Below, one piece after another: positions 25,821-35,408 of a DNA stretch of 64,000 nt (the first letter of the stretch is position 1; every line of letters begins with the position of its first letter). The DNA is from Candidatus Rifleibacteriota bacterium (GTDB lineage Bacteria > Muiribacteriota > Ozemobacteria > Ozemobacterales > Ozemobacteraceae). Under the pieces are notes generated by a model that was given only the letters and a program-made list of their open reading frames with translations, searched no databases and was not told where the DNA came from. Location of the stretch: positions 33,740-97,739 of the forward strand of contig JADFYG010000013.1 in NCBI GenBank assembly GCA_015233155.1, in the 5' to 3' direction. Both the position numbers and the translations under genes were made by a program.

Positions 25821-27026
25821 CTATTTCATCTTTGTGACCATCTCGAACAGTGGCATAAACACTGACAGCGCGATGGCGCCGATCATGACTCCCATTCCGA
25901 CAGTCATAATTGGAACCATTGCCGCCGTCAGCCCATCCAACGCTTCGGCGGTTTCCTGATCGTAGAAATCGGCCACTTTGGACAGCATTTTATCGAGATT
26001 ACCAGTGTTTTCACCGACCTCCATCATTTTTATGACCATGAGCGGAAAAAGGGAATCGCCCTTGATGCTTGCTGTGAGCCCTTTGCCTCCCTGGACTCCA
26101 ATGATCATTTTTTCCACGACGGCCTCTAGAGCTTTGTTGCCCATGACGGACCCCGTTATCTTCAGAGCATTCATGATCGGGACTCCTGCGCCCAGAAGAG
26201 AACAAAATGTGCGTGAAAAACGGGATAGAGCAACCTTCTTTGTAATCGGACCCACGATTGGGAGGGAGATGGAAAGCCAGGAGATAGCCGATTCTCCTGT
26301 GTCGGTTTTTGCAAAAGCATAGATAGCCGCACAGAAAGCGATGGTCCCACCAACCCACAGCATCCAGTTCTCGAGCATCGAATCCGAAAGAATAATCATG
26401 GTCTTTGTTATTATGGGCAGTTCGACCTTCATCTTTTTGAACATCTTCGTAAAGTTCGGGAAAATCTTGACCAGCAGAAACACTACGCAGAGAATGGCCA
26501 TAACCAATTGCACGACCGGAAGAGTCAACGCTCCCTTGACCTTTCCGCGCATTTTGGAATCAGCCTCGGCGAAGTTCGCCAGCCGTAACAGAACCTGGTC
26601 GAGAATACCGCCTGTTTCGCCAGCCTCGCACATATTACAGAAGATGTTGTTGAATATTTTAGGATGCTTGCGCAACGCGGAAGAGAAGGTTTGGCCCGAC
26701 TGAAGACTGCGGCCGACATCTTCCAGGCATGATTTCAGTGCGGGATTTTCGGCCTGGTCAGCCATGATGCCGACCGCCTCTACCAGCGGAATGGAGGAAC
26801 CGACGAGCGTCGCAAGGTTTACTGTAAAGACCATGAGATCTTTTTGACTGACTCCGCCGAAACCGAGAGCCAGACTGAGTCCGCCAGTCTTTACCTCAGT
26901 CGCTCTGACCAGATAGAAGCCTTTGTCCGAAAGCATGGCGGTAAGAGCCTGCATGTTCGAGGCTTCGATGGTGGTTTTTAAGAGTTCACCCTTGTCATTT
27001 TTTACCTGGCATTCATATTTGGCCAT
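25821..27026 (-). CDS. pilC: Type IV pilus / T2SS inner-membrane platform protein PilC
   Basis: 401 residues, the usual PilC/GspF length. It has an N-terminal cytoplasmic ARF-like segment (YECQVKNDKGELLKTTIEASN) and two GspF domains, each with a four-helix cytoplasmic bundle and membrane helices; FCNMCEAGETGGILDQVLLR and IKMMEVGENTGNLDKMLSKV are the paired GE(x)TG motifs. PilC couples the PilB ATPase to pilin extraction. It follows pilB by 78 bases on the same strand. Confidence 0.95.
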   Translation of the reverse strand: MAKYECQVKNDKGELLKTTIEASNMQALTAMLSDKGFYLVRATEVKTGGLSLALGFGGVSQKDLMVFTVNLATLVGSSIPLVEAVGIMADQAENPALKSCLEDVGRSLQSGQTFSSALRKHPKIFNNIFCNMCEAGETGGILDQVLLRLANFAEADSKMRGKVKGALTLPVVQLVMAILCVVFLLVKIFPNFTKMFKKMKVELPIITKTMIILSDSMLENWMLWVGGTIAFCAAIYAFAKTDTGESAISWLSISLPIVGPITKKVALSRFSRTFCSLLGAGVPIMNALKITGSVMGNKALEAVVEKMIIGVQGGKGLTASIKGDSLFPLMVIKMMEVGENTGNLDKMLSKVADFYDQETAEALDGLTAAMVPIMTVGMGVMIGAIALSVFMPLFEMVTKMK

Positions 27027-27104
27027 AAAACCTCAACAATACTTAAAAAAATACGTCTGAATATTACTAAGGGAGAACGTTGCTATTGATGGTCTCATGA
27101 AGCA

Positions 27105-28787
27105 TTAATCAGATCGTGTAAGACCGAAGACTTCCTCCGGCGTCGTCAGACCTTGCGCAAATTTCAGCGTGACGTCTTCGCGAAGCGTTTTCATGCCGGC
27201 CTTCACAGCTTCGCGGGCGATATCGTCATTCGATCCCTTTTTGATGATCATGCTTCGGATACTTTCATTGGTATAAAGGACTTCATGGATACCTACGCGG
27301 CCTTTATATCCCGTTTGCGCACATTTTTCACAGCCCTTGCCGCGATAATACGTACCGTTGATCGCTTCGGGCGGAAGAAGCAGTTCGCTGATAAGATCGG
27401 GAGTGATCGTTCTGTCGATTTCCTTGCAGAATTTGCAGACTCGGCGTGCCAGACGCTGAGAAACAACGCAGAGAAGTGCGGCGGCGATCAGGAAGGGCTC
27501 AATTCCCATATCGATCAGACGCCCGGGTGTGGAGGAGGAATCGTTTGTATGCGCTGTCGCGAAAACAAGATGACCGGTCATGGCCGCTTCGATTGCGATA
27601 GTTGCCGTTTCCGTGTCGCGAATTTCTCCAAGCATGATTACATCAGGGTCCTGTCGTAAAAAAGCCCGCAATACCGTCGCAAAATCAAGATGAATCTCAG
27701 AGCGCACCTGTACCTGATTGATAAACTTCAACTTGTACTCGACCGGGTTTTCAACGGTACAGATATTCATGTCCGGGCCTTTGATGTCGTTCAGGCAGGC
27801 ATATAATGTCGTCGTTTTACCCGAACCTGTCGGGCCGGTCACAAGAATCATGCCGTTTGGCGCGGCAATAGCCTTCTTGAGCTTCTTGAAATTTTCAGGT
27901 GTGAAGCCCATGTTGTCGAGGGAAACCTGCACGTTCGATTTGTCCAGTATACGCAAACATGTTTTTTCGCCCCAGGACGTCGGAATCGTGTTTACGCGAA
28001 AGTCTATCTGTTTGTCCATGATGACCATCTGAATACGGCCGTCCTGTGGTAGCCGCCGTTCAGAAATATCCATCCCGCTGAGTATCTTTATGCGGGACAC
28101 GACTGAAGCCAGGGCTTCGGGCTGAAGTGTCATCGCGACGAGGAGGCTGCCGTCTATGCGCAGTCGCACGCGCAGTTCTCCTTCATCCGGCTCTATGTGG
28201 ATATCGGATGCACCCTTTTGCACGGCTTGCGTTAAGATCATATTGACAAGCTTGATGATAGGAGTTTCTTCGCCGGCTTTCTTGAGATTTTCAAGTGCGG
28301 CGTTGCCACCCTTTGCCACATCATCGCCAATCTGGTTTAAAGCTTCGGCCATGGCTCCAGCGACATACAATTTGTCGATCGCCTCATTGATCTGATTTTC
28401 TGAGCAGATGGCCCTGACAACTTCACAATTATTCTGGAACTGAATTTCGTCTATGATGAATACGTCAAGCGGATCGGCCATGCCGATCATCAGACTCTTG
28501 CCATCAAACGAAATAGGGACCAGAAGATGCTTTCGCGCGATTTTTTCCGGGATCATCTTGAGGACTTCCGGTTTTATCTCCATCTTCGTCAGGTCGACGA
28601 ACGGCACCTTGAGTTGTTTTCCCAGAATGGGCAGCAGCTTGCTCTCGTTGAGAGAGCCGAGTTCTATCAGTACCTGGCCTATGCGTTTTCCACGCTTTTT
28701 CTGTTCGGCCAGAGCGATATTGAGATCTTTTTCAGCGATGTGACCTGCTTCGATCAGCATCTCTCCGATTTTTTTGCGTTTGAACAT
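27105..28787 (-). CDS. pilB: Type IV pilus assembly ATPase PilB
   Basis: 560 residues. An N-terminal MshEN/GspE-N domain (IGEMLIEAGHIAEKDLNIAL; residues ~5-150) precedes a GspE-type ATPase with Walker A GPTGSGKTTT (~317), Asp box, Walker B VIMLGEIRDTETA and His box AHTNDSSSTPGRL. A tetracysteine zinc site (CKFC ~452, CEKC ~485) is typical of assembly, not retraction, ATPases. It powers fibre extension from the cytoplasmic side. No pilT-like retraction ATPase or prepilin peptidase is visible in the window. First gene of the minus-strand pil cluster. Confidence 0.96.
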   Translation of the reverse strand: MFKRKKIGEMLIEAGHIAEKDLNIALAEQKKRGKRIGQVLIELGSLNESKLLPILGKQLKVPFVDLTKMEIKPEVLKMIPEKIARKHLLVPISFDGKSLMIGMADPLDVFIIDEIQFQNNCEVVRAICSENQINEAIDKLYVAGAMAEALNQIGDDVAKGGNAALENLKKAGEETPIIKLVNMILTQAVQKGASDIHIEPDEGELRVRLRIDGSLLVAMTLQPEALASVVSRIKILSGMDISERRLPQDGRIQMVIMDKQIDFRVNTIPTSWGEKTCLRILDKSNVQVSLDNMGFTPENFKKLKKAIAAPNGMILVTGPTGSGKTTTLYACLNDIKGPDMNICTVENPVEYKLKFINQVQVRSEIHLDFATVLRAFLRQDPDVIMLGEIRDTETATIAIEAAMTGHLVFATAHTNDSSSTPGRLIDMGIEPFLIAAALLCVVSQRLARRVCKFCKEIDRTITPDLISELLLPPEAINGTYYRGKGCEKCAQTGYKGRVGIHEVLYTNESIRSMIIKKGSNDDIAREAVKAGMKTLREDVTLKFAQGLTTPEEVFGLTRSD

Positions 28788-28959
28788 GATGGCTATGATT
28801 ATACCACCCCTTAATTGATTCGCGAAGTATGCTGTATTTTGCTCTTTGAGAGCAATGGAAGTTCATTTTTTTCTGATTTCAGTGGTAATGAAACACGATA
28901 AAATGCGCGATATTTCGAGATAATGTGCAAAAACAGAAGAAATATTGGAATAACCGTAT

Positions 28960-28988
28960 TTGAGCGGAATGGGATACTCTAATACTAT
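28960..28988 (+). promoter_or_regulatory. Likely promoter of the outer membrane protein gene
   Basis: TTGAGC (28960-28965), 17-base spacer, TACTAT (28983-28988). It would give a leader of about 65 bases before TTG 29060. The remainder of the 28788-28959 gap is AT-rich with no feature I can name. Confidence 0.5.
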
Positions 28989-29059
28989 CCCCACACACAG
29001 TGGAAAATGTTGGTTTCCATTATCTCTTTAGTTCCGGTAAGATATTGGAGGAGTGTGTT

Positions 29060-30703
29060 TTGTACATCAGTTCGAAATCAAATAAGATCATCAGGAATTT
29101 ACTTGGCTTAATCGTTGTTGCCTTAATGATCGTTCCTCTCACGGCGAGAGTTGGTCTGGCAGAGGTACTTAAGAATACTACCCCCGAAAAAGGTGTTCGT
29201 GTGGGTAAGATCGGGGCATACCTCAAGGGCCTGCCATCGCAGCATCATAGTCGCCGTATAACTGAACAATCAAACAAACAGATAATAACGATGGAACCTA
29301 TAAAACCAATAATAGGGCTTCCACTTACTACTCCGGATGAGCACATCAACAGCAAAGAGATTAATGTGGGTTCCGGTTCCGGTCGTGTTGGACTCAATGC
29401 AATCCCGGCCAGAAAGCCACAAAGCGATCCGTATATCGAAAGACTGGCGGAGTTGTTAAAAAAGAGCCACGAGGTCAGACTTTCAGGCGAAACGCCAACC
29501 AAAGTGTCGGCCAAAGTTCCGACTAAAGCATCGGCAAATGCTCCGACTATAGTTCTTACAACAGCTACGATTAAAGCTCCGGTCAAAGTTTCGACAAAAG
29601 TGTCGCAGAGTGATCCTTATAATGAAAGACTGGCAGCGCTTCTGAAAAAATATCAGGAAAAAAAACTTCCTGATACTGGCGTTGTTGATGCTCCTCGAAT
29701 TGATCTTCCTGGTAATATCAGAAAGAACCCCGTACTTCCGGAACGAATTACTATTTCTGTACCCGACAATGATGTCGCGACACATTCTGCCATTGAAACC
29801 AAGACTCAAGAGGAGATAAATCCGGAGTTCGCGAAATCTATTTTAAATCCGAAGCACACTGAAAAATTCAAGGGTATCGGTTTTGCCAATCATCGGGGGG
29901 CCCTGGGTGTCTTCAAGACGGCTTCTGCCTTCGGATCGGCTGACCCGCAGTGGTCTTTAGGAGTTCATGCACGCTATGATCACTTCAAGTATCTGGATGG
30001 CAAGAGTGGCGTGATAAACGGGAATCGCTGGCTTTATCCAATAAGTCTGGTCTATTCCGGCGACAAATTAATGGCAGGAATCGTGATGCCGTTCCAAAGT
30101 TGGACAGTAGGGTCAGAAAAACAATCAAATACCGGATCTGTCAGCCTGAGTGACTATCAGGATCCAGAGCTTCGGTTGTCATACCAGACATGGAAAAGCC
30201 GGAACAGTGAAAATGCGATTGCCGTATATGTCTCCGGGAAGATGTCCGGAGGCGCATATCACCAGCCCTTATCATTATTCGAGGGGAAGAGCACAGTTGG
30301 TTCCACCCGCATTGGTCCATTAAATGTTGGCCCGGCCTGGTCGACGCGTGGTGGATGGATGGAATTCGGGGGCGGGTATTCAGGATGTGAAAAGGGATCA
30401 CGATGGGCGTATGATCTAAATCTTGGTTATGCGCGCGATTCGCAGGATGATTATTCCAAGGTTGTTTTCTCCTCGGCAATCAAATACAGAACAAGTGATG
30501 ACTGGACAGTGTTTGGAGAAATATCAGGAGAATCCTGGAGAGGACAAGGCACGGGAAATAGGACCAACATCGATCTGACTCCGGGCTTGATGCTTTCCGA
30601 CTGTAACTGGCGAGCCTATCTCGGAGTGCCGGTTTCGCTTTCACGGGAATTTGGCTTCGGACATGATTATGGTGTCATATGCGGACTAAGTACATCCTGG
30701 TAG
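29060..30703 (+). CDS. Outer membrane beta-barrel-like protein with repeat region
   Basis: About 547 residues from TTG 29060, chosen because GGAGGAG lies six bases upstream and a signal peptide follows (NLLGLIVVALMIVPLTARVGLA). Residues ~60-260 are basic and low complexity, with a duplicated segment (SDPYIERLAELLKKSHE and SDPYNERLAALLKKYQE) separated by KV(S/P)TK-type repeats. The C-terminal ~260 residues show alternating strands with glycine and aromatic girdles (WSLGVHARYDHFKYLDG, RWAYDLNLGYARD) and end in LSTSW, as beta-barrels inserted by BAM usually end in an aromatic. I do not recognise the family. Confidence 0.7.
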   Translation: MYISSKSNKIIRNLLGLIVVALMIVPLTARVGLAEVLKNTTPEKGVRVGKIGAYLKGLPSQHHSRRITEQSNKQIITMEPIKPIIGLPLTTPDEHINSKEINVGSGSGRVGLNAIPARKPQSDPYIERLAELLKKSHEVRLSGETPTKVSAKVPTKASANAPTIVLTTATIKAPVKVSTKVSQSDPYNERLAALLKKYQEKKLPDTGVVDAPRIDLPGNIRKNPVLPERITISVPDNDVATHSAIETKTQEEINPEFAKSILNPKHTEKFKGIGFANHRGALGVFKTASAFGSADPQWSLGVHARYDHFKYLDGKSGVINGNRWLYPISLVYSGDKLMAGIVMPFQSWTVGSEKQSNTGSVSLSDYQDPELRLSYQTWKSRNSENAIAVYVSGKMSGGAYHQPLSLFEGKSTVGSTRIGPLNVGPAWSTRGGWMEFGGGYSGCEKGSRWAYDLNLGYARDSQDDYSKVVFSSAIKYRTSDDWTVFGEISGESWRGQGTGNRTNIDLTPGLMLSDCNWRAYLGVPVSLSREFGFGHDYGVICGLSTSW

Positions 30704-30846
30704 TCTGATAGGCTGAATACGCGATCACCCTCCTGCTTTTCGTCTCTGACTGCTTTTTTATTCATAAACACGGAGGCTTATAATCAGCCGACGGCCTGTC
30801 TTCTTTCTGTACCCATTGAGGTATGTGCAATATTCGCGAAACATAC

Positions 30847-30870
30847 CAGGGGGGTGAAACCCGCCCCTAC
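30847..30870. repeat. Palindromic GGGGCGGGTTT-type repeat
   Basis: CAGGGGGGTGAAACCCGCCC and following CTAC form an imperfect hairpin. A related, more perfect copy (GTAGGGGCGGGTTTCAAACC...) is at 42544-42570. Located in the 30704-30942 gap before the ABC operon; nothing else is recognisable there. Confidence 0.6.
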
Positions 30871-30942
30871 AAATGGAAGATGCATATTCACCCATGATTG
30901 CTACATAATTATGCAAGTTGCTCCACGAAGAAAGAAAATAAA

Positions 30943-31713
30943 ATGAGCGCAGTAGTTCTTGAACTTAATGATATCTGCAAAACGTATCCAGGGGTTGTCG
31001 GGGAAACCGAGGATAGTCTTGGGCGGAAGGCTGTTCTCGCGAACGTGAATCTTTCTCTTCAAGAGGGCGAAATCTATGGATTTGTAGGATTGAATGGTGC
31101 CGGGAAAACCACCTGCATTAAAATTGCACTTGGTCTCACGAATCAGGATAAAGGCGAGGTTCGAATTTTTGGACAACCTGTCAATTCGACCAATATCAAA
31201 AAAATAGGCTTTTCTCCGGAAAAACCTGGCTTTTATGATTTCCTGAAGGGCGAGGAAGTGCTTGATTTTTCGGTCCGATTATTGGGATTCCCCGTCAATT
31301 CCGAGGCGAAAAAAAAAGTTCTGGAAAAAACCGGATTGTGGGGAGACAGAAGAAAAATGGTGTCGGCTTATTCCAAGGGAATGCAGCAACGGCTGGCACT
31401 CGCCGCGGCCATGCTACATAACCCGGAAGTGTATATTCTCGATGAACCGGGCAGTGGCCTGGACCCTCTCGGCCGCCGCAACATCAAAGAAATAATTTTA
31501 GATCTTAAAAGGGCTGGAAAAACGATCTTCTTCAGTACGCATATTCTGGCGGATATAAGTGAAATTTGTGATCGGATCGGTATTATCCATGAAGGAAGAA
31601 TGGTTTTCGAAGGAGGGATCCAGGAATTTAACCCTCGTGGAATCGAGCCTGAAAAACGATTCGTGGAAATCATTGAAGCGGAAATGAGCAAGTCATCCGC
31701 CATTTTATCATGA
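30943..31713 (+). CDS. ABC transporter ATP-binding protein
   Basis: About 256 residues from ATG 30943 (AGAAAG upstream). Walker A GLNGAGKTT, Q-loop region FSPEKPGFYDFL, signature YSKGMQQRLALAAAM, Walker B VYILDEPGSGLDP and the H-loop FFSTHILAD are intact. It belongs to the ABC-2 (CcmA/NatA-like) exporter class. It should energise the permease encoded 245 bases downstream. Substrate unknown; the third gene of the set encodes a TPR protein, not a substrate-binding protein, which fits export. Confidence 0.93.
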   Translation: MSAVVLELNDICKTYPGVVGETEDSLGRKAVLANVNLSLQEGEIYGFVGLNGAGKTTCIKIALGLTNQDKGEVRIFGQPVNSTNIKKIGFSPEKPGFYDFLKGEEVLDFSVRLLGFPVNSEAKKKVLEKTGLWGDRRKMVSAYSKGMQQRLALAAAMLHNPEVYILDEPGSGLDPLGRRNIKEIILDLKRAGKTIFFSTHILADISEICDRIGIIHEGRMVFEGGIQEFNPRGIEPEKRFVEIIEAEMSKSSAILS

Positions 31714-31848
31714 TACCATCACAGTAAATTCATGCGTAGCATTGTGGAGCATATCAAAATCCAATACACCTTTGCATAACTGGAATTGGACGACGGTCCC
31801 TGTTTCTTATTTTTCAGAAACATTGTGTGTATCTCAGGAGAAATTCTT

Positions 31849-31923
31849 ATGATATGCTGCATACTGCTGTTACTGTCATTGACATTTGGGGCAGTATTGT
31901 TCTTCCGAAGTGCCTATTTTTAG
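31849..31923 (+). CDS. Candidate 24-residue hydrophobic membrane peptide
   Basis: ATG 31849 is preceded by AGGAG at an eight-base spacing, the best ribosome binding site in this gap. It encodes 24 residues, MICCILLLLSLTFGAVLFFR then SAYF: one membrane-spanning helix with two adjacent cysteines and a basic C-terminal end. It sits between the ATPase and permease genes of an exporter, where small regulatory membrane peptides are plausible. Very short, so only the ribosome binding site and composition support it. Confidence 0.4.
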   Translation: MICCILLLLSLTFGAVLFFRSAYF

Positions 31924-31958
31924 TGAGTGTGAATATTATATGAACCTCTTGCTGCTAT

Positions 31959-32732
31959 ATGGCAACCGTTAGGTCAATTTTCTGGGTCGCCTATTATGGG
32001 TTTCTCGAGGCACTTAGAAACAAGTTTCTTCTGGGTATGTTTTGTCTGGCGGTTCCACTGACCGTATCATCCTGGCTCCTGGACACGTACCAACTCGGAT
32101 TCCAGGTTAAAATCGTCAAGGATATCAGTCTCAATGTAATATCCGGCTTTGGTCTGCTGATAGTTTTTTTAATGTCGCTCGATCAGATTATTCCGGACAT
32201 TGAAAGAAGATCGGTGTATTTTATTTTGTCCCGCCTTCCAGATCGTCTGGCATATCTTCTTGGTCGATTTCTGGGAGTTGCGGCAACCCTGTTTTTTTAT
32301 CACAGCCTCTTCGCGTTTTTCCTGATTTTCCTGTTGAAATTTCATGACAATGCCTGGTTCTGGGAAATTCTTCCCGGAGCCTTCGTGGTCTTTTTGAAAC
32401 AGTGTTGCCTTCTCTCGATCATCATGATGCTCGCAACCTGGACCACTAAAATAGTTGTTATAAGTTGTGGAACCATGATTTATGTCGTCGGCCACAGTTT
32501 TGAAATCATGCGCATGCTTGCTGAAAAAAATGGCAGTTTTCCGGCCAGAATAATCACTGAAGGGTTGGCGTTTCTAATTCCAAATTTTTCCCTGTTTGAG
32601 ATGAGAGTTCTGGTCGTCCATGAAATTCCTCTCCGGGCGGAGGCTGTTGGACTACTGTTTCTCTATTCGGTATTTGTTGTCGCTTTTTTCCTTTCGCTTG
32701 GGGGCTGGAGTCTCTCCCGCCGGGACCTGTGA
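31959..32732 (+). CDS. ABC-2 type transporter permease
   Basis: 257 residues with six predicted membrane segments (FLLGMFCLAVPLTVSSWLL, ISGFGLLIVFLMSLDQIIP, FLGVAATLFFYHSLFAFFLI and others) and the ABC-2 pattern of a cytoplasmic loop DIERRSVYFILSRLPDR before the third helix. Partner of the ATPase at 30943. The ribosome binding site is poor. A 10-codon frame from 31940 overlaps the start and might couple translation. The stop codon overlaps the GTG start of the next gene. Confidence 0.85.
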   Translation: MATVRSIFWVAYYGFLEALRNKFLLGMFCLAVPLTVSSWLLDTYQLGFQVKIVKDISLNVISGFGLLIVFLMSLDQIIPDIERRSVYFILSRLPDRLAYLLGRFLGVAATLFFYHSLFAFFLIFLLKFHDNAWFWEILPGAFVVFLKQCCLLSIIMMLATWTTKIVVISCGTMIYVVGHSFEIMRMLAEKNGSFPARIITEGLAFLIPNFSLFEMRVLVVHEIPLRAEAVGLLFLYSVFVVAFFLSLGGWSLSRRDL

Positions 32733-33805
32733 ATCTTATTAAACCTCGTTTTTTTTTTATTGCACTTCTTCTGCTGGCCATGGGAAGCGCCTGCCAATGG
32801 ACCGTGCAGGCGTTATTCTGGGAAACATATTTTCCGGAATCTGCGCTTGATTCGCCTCGGGAAATCTTTCTTGCGAACCTTCCCCAGCAGTTAAAAAGCC
32901 TGCTTGCCGGCTACTGCTGGGTCACGGCCGATGAATATATGCATTTTGGTCCCTCCAGAAAAATGAACGAAGTATTTGTCACCGGCTCATACGCGGGAAA
33001 CACTGAGATTATGCCCCTCCTGGAGCTGGCTATCATTCTCGACCCGCATCATTTTGAGGCATACGGAATCATGAGCCAGAATCTGGCCATGTATCTCAAC
33101 CGGTACAAAGATGCTATCCGCCTTTTGCAAAACGGCATTCAGAACAGCAAAACGTTTTCCCGCCTTCATGAACTTTACGCGCAAACCGCCTTCTGTTACG
33201 CATTTCCCAAAAGCTACAATAATCTGGATATTCCCCCCAGGCAGGATTTGGCCATACGATATCTTGATGCCGCCTTGAAGGCGTATGATCGACTTTATCT
33301 GAACGGTGACAAAAGTTTTTTTGAAGACTCCCCCCCTCAGTTTTCTCCCAAGGTGTATCATTCAATGAAGGCCTCTTTTTTGCTGCAAATAGGCAGGGAA
33401 GATGAAGCCCTGACATCTTGGAAAGCTTCCGGGCTTGATCAGGATAGGTCCACCGATCGCCTTTCAACAATGATGAGGGAAGTTGAAAGGAAGCGCGAAA
33501 ATGGAGACAACTATTCCACACCGGCGGCTAGTTCCACTGTGCCCCGGGAGACTCAGCGAGCCTGGACAGACGCTTCAGAAGCGGTCTCACTGCAAACACA
33601 ATCCTCAGTGAGCGAGAGCACCGCGAATCGTGATCATGAAGAGAATGTCGAACGCCCCCACGAAAACGGAGAGGAATGTAACCACGACAAAGGTTCGGCA
33701 AGTTCAGACCAGGATTTTTCTGATATCGTCAAACAAATGACCCACCAGAACATCTTCTATGGAATAGTGATCGTTGCTTTGTTTCTTCGTCGAAAAAGGC
33801 GATGA
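32729..33805 (+). CDS. Membrane-anchored TPR protein of the ABC operon
   Basis: 358 residues starting at GTG 32729, sharing four bases with the permease stop. N-terminal membrane/signal segment (FFFIALLLLAMGSACQWTVQ), then helical TPR-like repeats (MPLLELAIILDPHHFEAYGI; KDAIRLLQNGIQNSKTFSRL) to ~residue 240, an acidic Ser/Glu/His-rich linker, and a C-terminal hydrophobic helix followed by RRKRR. The end looks like a tail anchor; there is no LPXTG-type sorting motif. Probably accessory to the exporter. Confidence 0.8.
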   Translation: MNLIKPRFFFIALLLLAMGSACQWTVQALFWETYFPESALDSPREIFLANLPQQLKSLLAGYCWVTADEYMHFGPSRKMNEVFVTGSYAGNTEIMPLLELAIILDPHHFEAYGIMSQNLAMYLNRYKDAIRLLQNGIQNSKTFSRLHELYAQTAFCYAFPKSYNNLDIPPRQDLAIRYLDAALKAYDRLYLNGDKSFFEDSPPQFSPKVYHSMKASFLLQIGREDEALTSWKASGLDQDRSTDRLSTMMREVERKRENGDNYSTPAASSTVPRETQRAWTDASEAVSLQTQSSVSESTANRDHEENVERPHENGEECNHDKGSASSDQDFSDIVKQMTHQNIFYGIVIVALFLRRKRR

Positions 33806-33833
33806 CTACCGGAATAATGTCAGTATATTCAGA

Positions 33834-34589
33834 TCAGCTTGCGGCTTCCCAGTATTTTCGCCGCGCCTCCATGTATTGCGGATTAAGCTTGATGGCGAGG
33901 GAAAACTCTTCCATGGCTTCTTCCGTACTTCCCCGCTTCTTCAGGATCATTCCGAGCTGATAATGCAGGTCCGCGTAGTCCGGATGCTGGCGTATAAGAC
34001 GTCGATATTCGTTTTCGGCCTGATCTAAAAGCCCCAGGTCTGAAAATACCAGACCGAAATTAACTGTTACGCCACCCTCGGAAATACGATTGGAGAGATT
34101 ATCTTCAATGACTTTGCGAAACTCGGCGGCAGCGCGGGTATGATTACCCTGATCCTGGTGGATGCGACCAATGTAATAACGTGCTGCGGCATAGCGTGGA
34201 TTCACTCCGAGGGCGTTGTTGAAGCTCGTTACAGCCTTGTCAACCATTTTCCCGTCGAAAAAAATAAGACCCACATGGAAATGTGCGTCAGCGAACTTCG
34301 GATTAAGAGTCAGAACAGCCTCATAAGCGGCTACCGCCTGTTCCTGGTCGCCCATTTTGCGGTAAGTATGGCCTAGATGCATGTAATAAGACGGGTTTTT
34401 GGGATTCAGATTTACGGCTTTTACATAACAAAAAGACGCCTTGTCGAACAACGTTTTCAGATAAAAGGCATTTCCCAGGTGGAATAATACCTCGTGATCA
34501 CGCGGATGTTCCTTCATGTGCTGAAGGCACCCATCTACAACCTCGTCCAGAATCGTTTCTGAGTATGGGGAATCGTTGGAAATACCCAT
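33834..34589 (-). CDS. Cytoplasmic TPR protein
   Basis: 251 residues made of about six TPR units of 34 residues (e.g. HLGNAFYLKTLFDKASFCYV; YYMHLGHTYRKMGDQEQAVA; HYQLGMILKKRGSTEEAMEE). No signal peptide. It is the last gene of a four-gene minus-strand operon: it begins one base after the previous gene ends. Probably a protein-protein adaptor for the phosphatase/hypothetical pair upstream. Confidence 0.88.
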   Translation of the reverse strand: MGISNDSPYSETILDEVVDGCLQHMKEHPRDHEVLFHLGNAFYLKTLFDKASFCYVKAVNLNPKNPSYYMHLGHTYRKMGDQEQAVAAYEAVLTLNPKFADAHFHVGLIFFDGKMVDKAVTSFNNALGVNPRYAAARYYIGRIHQDQGNHTRAAAEFRKVIEDNLSNRISEGGVTVNFGLVFSDLGLLDQAENEYRRLIRQHPDYADLHYQLGMILKKRGSTEEAMEEFSLAIKLNPQYMEARRKYWEAAS

Positions 34590-35408
34590 TTAACGGTCGT
34601 AAAGCATTGACTTTATTTTTATCCCGAGCTTCGTACGCGGTTCTGTTTTTCGGAAGAGTGGTCGGTCTATGCAGTATAAGTGCAGGACTTCCATGCCTTC
34701 GTAGTTTCGTTTTCGAATGGATTCGATCAGATCGACAAACACCGGATGCAGGAAACGCACTCCCTCATCAATGTTGGTGACGCTTGTATCTGATAGCCCT
34801 TTGCCTGATATACGCTCGGACCCGTCTTGAAGATAACCTGATGTAGCGGTTTTGCCGCCGGAAACGCCCAATGAGAATGAGTCTTTCAGATGGAACCGAA
34901 ACTTGAATATGATTCCCTCGTCCCGTCGGAAAATATCGATCTGAGGATCCTCGAGGCGTTGACTGCGTGAAATGAATGTGCGGGTTTCGAAGAGACGCTC
35001 ACGTTCATACAATTCATAAAGGTCCACCCCCCAGATATAGGGATTGTGGAATATGCACACCGGAAACACAGGTGACAGAATGTGCCGCATCGAATCGATA
35101 ACTTCGAAATTATACTGTTCGGCTGGAATCGTGAATGAGAACGTTCCTCCGCGTAGTTCGAAAGTGCCTCCCCCGGAAAATATCCCGTCAAGGTGCTCAA
35201 CTTTTTCGGGGCTTTCGAGGCTCATGATAATTTTTTTTGCGCGATCGTTGAAATGCGAAAAGGAGATCGCAGGTCGATCGCGATACTCGATGCGTATCTC
35301 ATCGAGCTCAAGGGCAAGAACCATTTCAAGGACGCGGAACATTGTTTCCTGCTCCTTGCGGGCACTGAAAAAGACGAATTTTTCGTGGATCGCGTCAGTT
35401 TCGTTCAT
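34590..35408 (-). CDS. Hypothetical protein downstream of the RsbU-like phosphatase
   Basis: 272 residues, unrecognised. Predicted soluble alpha/beta protein; recognisable stretches are LEMVLALELDEIRIEYRDRP, FSGGGTFELRGGTFSFTIPA and YIWGVDLYELYERERLFETR. The ATG overlaps the phosphatase stop by four bases and the following TPR gene starts immediately, so the three products are made together. A role as regulator or substrate of the phosphatase is an inference from that coupling only. Confidence 0.75.
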   Translation of the reverse strand: MNETDAIHEKFVFFSARKEQETMFRVLEMVLALELDEIRIEYRDRPAISFSHFNDRAKKIIMSLESPEKVEHLDGIFSGGGTFELRGGTFSFTIPAEQYNFEVIDSMRHILSPVFPVCIFHNPYIWGVDLYELYERERLFETRTFISRSQRLEDPQIDIFRRDEGIIFKFRFHLKDSFSLGVSGGKTATSGYLQDGSERISGKGLSDTSVTNIDEGVRFLHPVFVDLIESIRKRNYEGMEVLHLYCIDRPLFRKTEPRTKLGIKIKSMLYDR

